Below are positions 27,481 through 36,500 of a DNA stretch of 64,000 nucleotides, piece after piece. Location of the stretch: contig JADJPM010000004.1 of NCBI GenBank assembly GCA_016713245.1, positions 3,348,001 to 3,412,000 of the forward strand, in the 5' to 3' direction. This DNA is from Verrucomicrobiaceae bacterium (GTDB lineage Bacteria; Verrucomicrobiota; Verrucomicrobiia; Verrucomicrobiales; Verrucomicrobiaceae). Below the pieces are notes generated by a model. That model worked only from the letters and a program-made list of their open reading frames with translations, was not told the DNA's origin and did no database searches. Positions within the stretch are counted from its first letter, which is position 1. Each line of letters starts with the position of its first letter. Made by a program: the position numbers and the translations under genes.

Positions 27481-28278
27481 ATGTCGAAAAAGAATACCCG
27501 CCGCTTTCAGCACGAGGCCGCCACCCGGCCCATGGGCATCAACAACCGTGCCGACGTGCAAAGCGAGTGGTGGCGCTATGTATCGAAGCAGGTCATCGGG
27601 GCCTGCGTGCTCTTCCCGCTGGCCCTCATCACGGCGGCGACGCTGCTCGTCATGCTCTGGCGAGCCTGCAAGGACATGGAATTCTGGCGCAGCCGGGAGT
27701 TTATCTGGTTCGCCGTCGGCGGAGCAAGCTGGGGCGTGATGTGGCACCTCGGCGTGCGACCCGTCACGGCGTATGTCTTTGGCCATGAGATGAGCCACCT
27801 CGTCACGGCACGACTATTCGGCGGGGAGATCTTCGATTGGAAGGCCAGCGCCTCGGGCGGCTATGTGGAGACGAACAAGTCGAACACCTGGATCACGCTG
27901 GCTCCCTACCTGCTGCCGTTTTACACCACCATCGTGCTGGTGCTTTTCGGTGTGGCCGGGCTCTTCCTCGAAATGCATGAGCCCGTCAAAATCGGGCGGC
28001 TGAGCATCGTCCCTGCGCTGGTGTTTTACTACCTCGTGGGGCTGACGTGGTGGTTTCACGCCACCTACACCGCCAAAACCATCCGCCTGGAGCAGGGCGA
28101 TCTGACGAAGAATGGCGAGTTCTTCTCGATGATGCTCATTTTTCTTTTCAACACGGGCGTCCTCATGTTCATGCTGCTCGCTGCGTCGCCCTCGCCCGCT
28201 CTCGGGCTCGGCGAGGTGGCGCACTGCTGGTGGGGAGTGGCCTCCGATATGCTGGGCTGGGCGCTTCCCTTTCTGTGA
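27481..28278 (+). CDS. Polytopic membrane protein with M50-like (site-2 protease) HExSH motif
   Basis: 265 residues, about five to six hydrophobic segments. Residues 101-106 read GHEMSH, a HExxH zinc motif at the end of a membrane helix, followed by FGGEIFDWKASASGGYVE, whose GGYV recalls the M50 'GG-x-V' element. An N/DPxG motif typical of the third M50 helix is not obvious, so peptidase activity is uncertain. A Tyr/Trp-rich helix (VFYYLVGLTWWFHATY) follows. It may be a specialised intramembrane protease or a degenerate relative. It ends 24 bp before the folK-panB fusion. Confidence 0.65.
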   Translation: MSKKNTRRFQHEAATRPMGINNRADVQSEWWRYVSKQVIGACVLFPLALITAATLLVMLWRACKDMEFWRSREFIWFAVGGASWGVMWHLGVRPVTAYVFGHEMSHLVTARLFGGEIFDWKASASGGYVETNKSNTWITLAPYLLPFYTTIVLVLFGVAGLFLEMHEPVKIGRLSIVPALVFYYLVGLTWWFHATYTAKTIRLEQGDLTKNGEFFSMMLIFLFNTGVLMFMLLAASPSPALGLGEVAHCWWGVASDMLGWALPFL

Positions 28279-28302
28279 AGCCCTGACCTCCCCTTCCCTC
28301 GC

Positions 28303-29553
28303 ATGATCTATGGCATCGCCCTCGGTTCGAACCTCGGTGACCGCTCGGAGCACCTCCGCCGCGGCCTCGACCTGATCCGCGAGAGCGTGCCCGGTGCCAC
28401 GATCCGCACTGCGGCCATCTATGAAACCGCGCCCGTCGATTGTGCTCCCGGCACGCAGGCTTTTCTCAACACCGCCATCGAGCTGGAGGCGGGTATCCTC
28501 CCGCACGATCTCCACGCAAAACTGAAGGCCATCGAGACCGCCCTCGGCCGCCCGCCGCTGCATGAGCGCAATTCGCCGCGCACGCTCGATCTGGATATCC
28601 TGCACGCCAGCCACCTCGTCATCGACGATGAAGCGCTCACCGTCCCGCATCCGCGACTGCACCAGCGCCGCTTTGTACTCCAACCCATGGCCGATTTGAA
28701 CCCCGGCCTGCGTCTTCCCAATCAATCCAAGACCATCGCCGAGCTGCTCGCTGACCTCGACGACGATCTCACCGCCGTGAAAACCTTTCTCCCACCTCTT
28801 CCGAACCTCGCCTCGCTTCGCGAGCGCAAGCAGCTCGGTCAAAAAATCGCCGTCCTCACCGCCTACGACTATCCCACCGCCCGCCTGCTCGACGAAGCCG
28901 GCATCGACCTCATCCTCGTGGGCGATTCGCTCGGCATGGTCGTGCATGGTCTGCCTGATACGACGGGCGTGACGATGGACATGATGGTCATGCACACCGC
29001 CGCCGTGTGCCGAGGCGTCCAACGAACGCCCGTGATCGCTGATCTACCTTTCGCCAGCTACCGCACGCCGGAGGAGGCTCTCACCAATGCTCGTCGTCTC
29101 ATGGCCTGCGGCGCTGCCGCCGTGAAGCTCGAAGGCGGCGTGGCCCATCTCCCGGAGGTCAAAGCCATCATCGAGGCAGGCATCCCTTTTGTCGGCCACA
29201 TCGGCATGCTGCCGCAAAGCGTCAAAGAAGAGGGTGGCTACAAAAAGAAGGGCAAAACGGCCGATCAGATCACCGCGCTGCTCGCCGATGCCAAAGCTCT
29301 CGATGAGGCTGGAGCCTGCGCCATGGTGCTCGAAAGCATCGTGCCAGAGGTCGCCACCCAAATCACTGCCGCCGTGAAGGCCAGCACCATCGGCATCGGT
29401 GCCGGAAGCGCCACCGATGGGCAGGTGCTCGTCACGCCTGATCTCTTGGGCTCCTTTCCCTGGTTCCGCCCGCCCTTTGCCAAAGCGAGAGCGGATGCCG
29501 CGGCTGAGACTCTGCGGGCCGTGCGGGAGTATGTGAGCGAGGTGCGGGGGTGA
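28303..29553 (+). CDS. folK-panB: Fusion of HPPK (FolK) and ketopantoate hydroxymethyltransferase (PanB)
   Basis: 416 residues with two complete enzymes in one frame. Residues 1-160 are 6-hydroxymethyl-dihydropterin pyrophosphokinase: IALGSNLGDRSEHL, ALGRPPLHERNSPRTLDLDI. Residues about 165-416 are ketopantoate hydroxymethyltransferase: KIAVLTAYDYPTARLLDEAG, DLILVGDSLGMVVHGLPDT, GHIGMLPQSVKEEGGYKKKG, LGIGAGSATDGQVLVTPDLL-like end. HPPK pyrophosphorylates the pterin in folate synthesis; PanB transfers a methylene group from methylene-tetrahydrofolate to alpha-ketoisovalerate in pantothenate synthesis. The link between a folate-making and a folate-using enzyme is notable. The gene lies in the same orientation as the M50-like gene and is followed by RAYT REPs. 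Confidence 0.93.
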   Translation: MIYGIALGSNLGDRSEHLRRGLDLIRESVPGATIRTAAIYETAPVDCAPGTQAFLNTAIELEAGILPHDLHAKLKAIETALGRPPLHERNSPRTLDLDILHASHLVIDDEALTVPHPRLHQRRFVLQPMADLNPGLRLPNQSKTIAELLADLDDDLTAVKTFLPPLPNLASLRERKQLGQKIAVLTAYDYPTARLLDEAGIDLILVGDSLGMVVHGLPDTTGVTMDMMVMHTAAVCRGVQRTPVIADLPFASYRTPEEALTNARRLMACGAAAVKLEGGVAHLPEVKAIIEAGIPFVGHIGMLPQSVKEEGGYKKKGKTADQITALLADAKALDEAGACAMVLESIVPEVATQITAAVKASTIGIGAGSATDGQVLVTPDLLGSFPWFRPPFAKARADAAAETLRAVREYVSEVRG

Positions 29554-29580
29554 GGTGGCTTTTCAACGTACGCATCTCAT

Positions 29581-29737
29581 CGGCGTGCTGACGCCCGCCG
29601 CTACGGGAGGAGCCTGGCGTAGCGGAAAACGTGAGTTTTCCCAAGCGAGCGGCTCACTCGCTTCGCTAGAGCCCTCGGCGTGCTGACGCCCGCCGCTACG
29701 AGAATGGCTTGGCGTAGCGGAAAACGTAAGTTTTCCG
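29581..29737. repeat. Two REP copies upstream of the RAYT gene
   Basis: Copies at 29581-29641 and 29676-29737. Each has GTGCTGACGCCCGCCGCTAC, a short variable spacer, GGCGTAGCGG and then GGAAAACGTRAGTTTTCC. CCGCTACG pairs with CGTAGCGG, and GGAAAAC pairs with GTTTTCC, giving two hairpins per unit. A CGAGCGGCTCACTCGCTTCG hairpin separates them. Confidence 0.92.
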
Positions 29738-29793
29738 CAGATGACGCTTTTTTCCTCTCGACAGAAACACCGGTTTCTCGCGAGGATTCGATC

Positions 29794-30405
29794 ATGGATC
29801 CGGATTCCAAGCACGACTGGCTGCGCCGCTTGCCCGATGGCTTTTACCGGGGTTCCAGCACGGTGCATTGGCAGATGACGATTCAGGATCGCGTCACGGG
29901 GTGGCTGAAGCCGGGGTTTCATCCACGCTTTCGGGAACTGCTTCTTCACACCCTAGCTCGCTTTGATCTCGTCTGCCCGATCTACTGCTTGATGCCCGAC
30001 CACCTGCACCTTCTCTGGATGGGCGTGGCGGAAACGGCGGAGCAGAAGAAAGCGGCGAAGTTCTTCCGCGAGCAAATGAATGCGCTTCTGGATCGCTGCC
30101 AGCCAGGGACGCGCTTTCAAACGCAAGCCTATGACCATGTACTACGTCAGCACGAGAAAGCCGCGGACGCGGTGCGGGAGATGGCGCATTACATCGAGCA
30201 GAACCCGGTGCGTGCGGGTCTCGTGAAACACCCGCGACAGTGGCCGTATCTCGGCTGCCTGGTCACGGGCTATCCGAAGCTCCATCCGCTGGAAGAAAAT
30301 TACTGGGACAAATTCTGGCGCATTCGAGCGGCGATGATTGAGAATCGGCCTGTTCGCAGCGGAAAACGTGAGTTTTCCGAAGAGAGCGACTCGTCGGCGT
30401 GCTGA
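29794..30405 (+). mobile_element. REP-associated tyrosine transposase (RAYT, TnpA-REP family)
   Basis: 203 residues from the ATG at 29794 (MDPDSKHDWLRRLPDGFYRG); an upstream in-frame ATG at 29680 lies in REP DNA. It is a Y1 HUH single-strand endonuclease: the HUH motif is MPDHLHLLW (His 70 and 72) and the RAYT signature YIEQNPVRAGLV is near the C-terminus. RAYTs nick and join REP hairpins and are domesticated in many genomes. It is flanked on both sides by REPs of one family, and its own last codons and stop (TGA in GTGCTGACGCC) are made of REP sequence. It appears intact. Confidence 0.93.
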
Positions 30406-30551
30406 CGCCCGCCGCTACGGGAAAGGCTCGGCGTAGCGGAAAACGTCAGTTTTCCAAAGCGAGCGGCTCACTCGCTTCACCATGGCTCTCGGCGTGCTGA
30501 CGCCCGCCGCTACGCGAAACGCTCGGCGTAGCGGAAAACGTCCGTTTTCCG
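30352..30551. repeat. REP copies overlapping and following the RAYT gene
   Basis: A half unit (GCAGCGGAAAACGTGAGTTT, 30356-30377) lies inside the 3' end of the RAYT gene, followed by full units at 30395-30456 and 30490-30551 separated by a CGAGCGGCTCACTCGCTTC hairpin. They are nearly identical to the two upstream copies. The last unit ends 20 bp before the stop of the giant copper-oxidase gene. Confidence 0.92.
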
Positions 30552-30570
30552 AAGAGAGCTATCGCGACGA

Positions 30571-33500
30571 TCACGGCGCGGGCACGATCCATTCGCCGCG
30601 GGTGCCAACAGCGGGCTTGAGGAAGAAGGCGCGATTCAGCGGGAAGAGAAGCGTGGCGTTCTGGCTGCGAAGCGCGGCGTCGGTGGTGTAGGACCAGGAG
30701 GCGGTGCCGGTGAGGCTGTTCTTGAAAAGCCAGAGACCGGTGTAGCCGCTGGAGCCGGGTGTGGCATCGCCTTTCCAAAGCTGGAGGGTATCGGCGGTGT
30801 TCGGATTGATGCTGGCGAGGAAGCCGGTGAGCATGGCGAGGCTGTTCGGCGAGGCGGCGAGCGGCCAAGGGGCGGTGAGGAACTGGTTTCCTTCACTCAC
30901 GCGGATGGCGAAGGGCGTGGTGCGAACGCGGCCGGTGATGAAGAGACTCCTCGCGGTGGTCAGCGCCGATTTGAAGAGCACGCCGGAGCCGGGAGCGATG
31001 ATCGTGGCATCGGCATTGGAGAGCGTGGCATCGCCACTGGCGGTCCATTGCAGGGTGTTACCGGACTGGAAGAGCCAGAAGGTGCGGAAGCTGCCATTTT
31101 CGAGGAAGAGCACCTGATCTGCCGAGCTGGCACTGGTGGAGCCTCGGAGGGCTTTTTTGGCAAACACATCGCCCAGCGTCACATGCTTGTGCACGGCAAT
31201 CTGGATGCCGGTGAGGCTGGCGGGCAGTTCGGCGAGCGTGTTGCGAGGTGACTCAGCGTCGATGACGAGCGCCCGATCGCCCACCAGGCTCAAATCGAGG
31301 CGATGACCGGCGAGCGGGCCGTTGCGAAGTTCGACATAATACTTCGCACCTTCTTCGACGAGCGCAGGGAGGTAGCTGGCATCGCTGAGGAAGAGGCTGC
31401 GACCGCTCACGCTATGCACGAGGCCGGTGAAGATCGGGGCATTCAAGGTCTGCACGCCGATGCTTTGAATGCCGGCGGTCAAAGCAAGCGTGCTCCAGGC
31501 CTGCGGCGGTGTGGCAGCAGTCTCGGAGCCGCCGAGACGCTGCACGCGGAGACGGATGATGCCATTCGCCCGCTCGGGAAGCGTCCAGCGAAGGGTCTCG
31601 GTGCCGTCTTGGTTGTCGATCACCGCAGGAGCGATGTTGAGTGCGGCCCAGGCTTTGAGGTCACTCGTCGATTCGAGGAACCAGCGGAGGTCGGCGATGC
31701 TGGTAGCCTTGGTGAGGCTGGCGATGCCATTTTCGATGTTGAGGGCATCTCCGCTGCTCACGCCACTGCCGGCGGGGGTGCCGAGTGCGTATTCGAGCAG
31801 ATCGGCGAGGTCGTCCCCATCGGCGTTGAGCGTGTTGCCATTGCTGCGCGGGCTGGCGAGCCATTCAGCGAAGCTCGCGGGATACGGCGCGGCATTCATG
31901 CCATTCTCGTTGATGAGCAGGGCATTGGTCGGAATGACCTCATAACCATGTGTGGGACCTTCCCACCAGAGCTGGGCCACGGATTCTCCACTGGCCTCAT
32001 AGAATTCCATCTTCATCACCACGGGCACACCGGCCTGGAGATTGATCGAGCCGTAGTCCCAGGTCTCGCCATGGTTGGTCCAGTTGTCGATGATGAGCAC
32101 GTTGTTCACCCACAGGCGCACGCCGTCGTCGCTGCGTGTGTTGAAGGTGTGCAGACCAGTGGCACGCGGGATGACGCAGCCATGCCAGCGCACGGAGAAG
32201 TTGTCACTCGGCAGGCGGGAGTCGGGCGCGGCGGTCCAGATGAAGTTGATGGTCGGGTCGATGCGGCTGAAGCGGAGTTGGTCAAAGTTCAACCCGGCGA
32301 AGTAGTCGGCGGTGATGCCGTTTTGGCGTGTCACGGGGGCGTAGTTCGTGCTGAGGGTGTTCGAGGCGGTGTTCCCCTGCCCGGCGCTGTCGAGAGCCAC
32401 GTTGGCAGGCAGCGAGACGGCGACGACGCCGGTCGCCGTGGGCTGCACGGTGGCGATCCAAAGGGAACCACTGCCGCTGAGGCCGGTGACGGTGCCATTC
32501 GTCACGGTGAACTCGGTGCCGAGCAGGCCGGTGACCGTTTCGCTGAACTGCGCATTCACTGTGAAGCTGCCGGTGACGGTGCTCGATGCAGTCGAAAGCA
32601 CGACGGTGGGCAAAGGATCGCTCGGTGCCGTGTAAGTCACGCTCAGCGCATTCGAAGCCGTGCTCGTGTTGCCCGCGGCATCGCTGGCGGCATTGGCCGG
32701 CATGGTGATGGCGACCGCACCATTCGCCGTGGGGGTGACGCGGATGCTGTAGGCTGCACCGGAGCCAGTGAGGTTTGACGCGGTGCCGTTCGTGACGACG
32801 AAATCGGTGAGCGCCACACCCGTGACAGGCTCGCTGAAGGTCGCGTTCACCGTGAAGGGCGCATTGACACTCGTTGAAGAAGTCGCGAGCTGCACGGAAG
32901 GCTTGGTGGTATCAGGCGCCGAGGTGTTTCTCAATTCAACCCAGTTCAGATTCACGCCACCGTTGACGAATTCGAGGCGGATGGTGCTGCTGCCGTTCGC
33001 GTTGATGGTCACATTCGGAAGGGTGAAGGTGCGCCAGGTGAGCCAGCCGCCCGTGGAAGTGATGTTGAAGGTGCTCACCGCCGTGCCGTTCACGACGACG
33101 CGGATCTGCGCTGGTCCGGCCAGTGGTGTGGCGGCACGAGCACTGAGCTCGTAGGTGCCTGGCGAGAGGTCTTTGGTAAAGCGCAGCCATTCGCCGGCCG
33201 CCGTCCAGCCCACCGAGGGCGTGCCATCCGTGTCGCCGGAGGCCTCAATGTCCACGCCGCTCGTGCGATAGCTAAAGCCACCCCATGTGAGACCAAAGTT
33301 CTCCGCCTCGGTGTCATTGTAAGCCGCACCTTGAGCACCGGCATCGAAGTCCTCGGCCTGCAACAGCACGCGAGTCACGACCACAGGCGGCGTAAAGGTC
33401 ACGTTGAGCGTGTTGGAAGCCGTGTTCGTATTGCCTGCGGCATCAGCAACGCTTCCAGCGGGCAATTGAACCGTCACGACACCAGCAGTGGTCGGCGTGA

Positions 33501-36500
33501 TGGTGACACTGCTGCTGGTCAAAGCGGACGCGGTGCCATTGGTGACGGCAAAATCAGCCAAAGCCAGACCGGTGATCGTTTCGCTCGGCGTGATGGTGAC
33601 AACGAACGGAGCGGAAACACTGTTCGAAGCTGTCGTGAGCGTGATGGTGGGCTTCGTCACGTCACTGCCATTGGTGATGTTGAGCACGTTGGAGGCGAGA
33701 TTGGCGACACCGAGCGAATCGGTCATCTTTCCGGCGGCGATACTGATCTGAATGTTTGCCGCGGTTGGCGTGACGTTGAAGTTGAAGGCCGTTCCAGTGA
33801 GCGTGAAGCCGCTGATCGTGCCGCCGGTGATCGTGATGTCGCCAACGACGAAGCCCGTCGCGGCTTCGCTGAGCGTGCCGGTGACCGCGAAGGTGCTCGT
33901 GACGTTCGTGCTGGCGGTGGCGAGCACGATATTGATCGGTGCGGGAGCACTCACGGTGGAGTCTTCGATTTGAGAGAGATAAGCCACGAGTTGAGTCATC
34001 TGCGTCGCGGTGAGCGTCACGCCCTGGTGGGCGCTCACAGCCTCGGCGAGCGTGGCGGCACGACCATCATGAAGGTAAGGAGCGGTGTTCCAAAGGCCGC
34101 GCAGCGTGGGCACATCGAAACCGGTGAGAGCGCCATTGAGACGCTTGCCGCTGGTGGGTTTGATGGTGCCGATGTCGCGGAAGACATTCAGCGCGGAATT
34201 CGTGAAACGCGTGCCGCTGTGGCAGGAGGCGCAGTTGAGTTGCTTGAACAGTGTCTGACCGGCGGTGGCATCGGCGGTGAGCGTGCCATTCGTGTTGCGG
34301 TTCGGGCTGTTGCCGGTGGTGGCGAGCGAGTTCACATACGCGGCGAGGGCATCGAGATCCGTGCTGCGTCCGGCATTGGCGGTGCCGAGAGGCGGATGCG
34401 GCGTGCCCGTGGCGATGAGGCCAAGGCCGCCTGCAAAGCCACGAATCTGGCCTTCGAAGTCCTGTATCTCGTCGAAGTTGCCCGTCCAATGCGCAGGACC
34501 ATGATTGGCATGGCCTTTGAGGCTGATGTTGTTGCGCAAACCTTCGCCAAAGCCGGTGAAGTCCCACACACGGCCGTCCTGACCTCCATCATTGTGGCAC
34601 CCGGCGCAGGAGACGTATTGCTGAAGGGCGAGTCGCTGATCGGCGGAGTCGTAGAAGAGCTGTTTGCCGTTCAAAATGTTCGCCGCGAGCTTTTCGGTGG
34701 TGATGCAGGCGAGCGTGGCGGTCAGCGTGGGAGCGGTTTCAGCTCCGTCGATGAGGGCTGAGGCATTGTGAATGGTCACGCTGCGATCCATGAAGTTGTG
34801 CACGAAGACCGTGCGACCATCCGGCGAGGTCACGACACCCTGCGGGGCACGCCCGGCAGTGAATCGAAGCAACTCGCGTTTGCCATGCGAATCCACAACA
34901 GCGACCTCGCGACTGCCTTCGAGTGCGGTGAAAAGGTACATGCCCTTTGGCTCGTAGCAGCCGGTGACAGCAATGCCGGCGTCGTTGTAATCAATGCGGG
35001 CCGCGAAGTCTTCCGCGTCGGTCGTGAGATCAATTCGCGAGGTGATGCTGCGCACGGCGCTGTCATGCGTGAGCGGCTGGTTATCACGAAGCATACCACG
35101 CTTGATGTTGTCTTTCTTCGAGGGCACCCAAGCGGTTCGTCCATCGGGGCTGATGACGGCGGGGCCGAGGTAGTTTGGAATGCCACGACCGGCGATGGAG
35201 CTGTCCGTTTCATTACTGTGCTCCAAGATGATCGTCTTGGCCACGGCCATCGTGGCGGTGGTGATCACCGCGACCTGTCCGCCAAACTTCGTGGTGCCGC
35301 TCTGCGAGGTCACGACAGCTGTTTCTTCTCCGGGAAGACGAGGTGTGATGAAGCGAGTGGCATACAGCTTCGTGCCATCGGCGCTGATGGAAAGGTGGCG
35401 CACATCACTGCCCACCGTGGCGGTGCCGGCAATGGTGCTGGGGGCAGTGCGGGCGATCTTGATGACGCGACCGGTGTCTTGCAGTGAGACATAAGCTGTG
35501 TTGCCAGTGGAATCAAAAACGATGCCGTAAGGCCGTGAGCCACGAGGCAGCGTGACGGTTTGCGCCAGGGCGAGGCTGGTGTTGATGATGCTGATGCTGG
35601 CGGATTCGCTGTTCACGATCCACGCATTGCCATCGGAGGCGATGGCGACACTGCGCGGAGCGGAACCGGTGGCGATGATGCCACTGCGAGCACGCGTGAC
35701 GGCATCGAAAACGGTGACGCTGTCCTGATCGGGGTTAACGACCCACAGACGGGCATTGGCACCGCTGCGCACCTGATAAGCCATCGTGCTCGACACACGC
35801 GGCTGAGCCGTGGTGAGCACCGCGTGAACGCCTTGGCGGAAGCTGGCGATCAATTCACGACCGGTGGCATCGCGAGCGGTGACGGTGACGATGTAGCGTC
35901 CAGGTGTGGCGAAGGTCTTCGTGGCTGTTTTGGCACTGCTGAAGGCGGTATCCGCACTGCCATCGCCAAAGTTCCATTTGAACTGCGGATTCAAACCACC
36001 GGTGGAGGTAGCGGTGAAGGTGATGGCGGTATTCACAGGGGCAGGAGCACCGGTGAGCGCTCCAAGCGTGAGCGGCGCATTGATGGTGAAAGTGAACGCA
36101 GCGGTCACCGCAGCATTTTTACCATCGCTGACGCTCACCACGACATTCGACGTTGCTGCGGTGGTCGGCGTGCCGGTGATGCGTCCGGTCGCTGGAGCGA
36201 TGCTCAGGCCTGCGGGCAAGCCGGTGGCGGAATAGGTGAGCGCGTCGTTCTCCGCATCGGTGGCATTGATTTGAAGGGTGACGGCATTGCCGACGACATT
36301 CGTCTGAGCGCCGGGATTGGCGATGACAGGAGGCTGGTTAATGGACCACGGCGTGAGGTAGAGGCCATCGATCACGACTGGTCCGCTGGCGGTGCCGGGG
36401 ATTTCCCACGCGACAGCGAGGTTGTCACCGCCTGCGCCTTCTTTCATCAACGCCTCGATGTAATACCTCTGACCGGCCTGGAGGGTGATGAGCGCGGAGG

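Noticed and set aside
29581..30551. REP units considered as CRISPR repeats
   Set aside because: Spacing is irregular, units are palindromic with two hairpins, and a RAYT gene lies between them.
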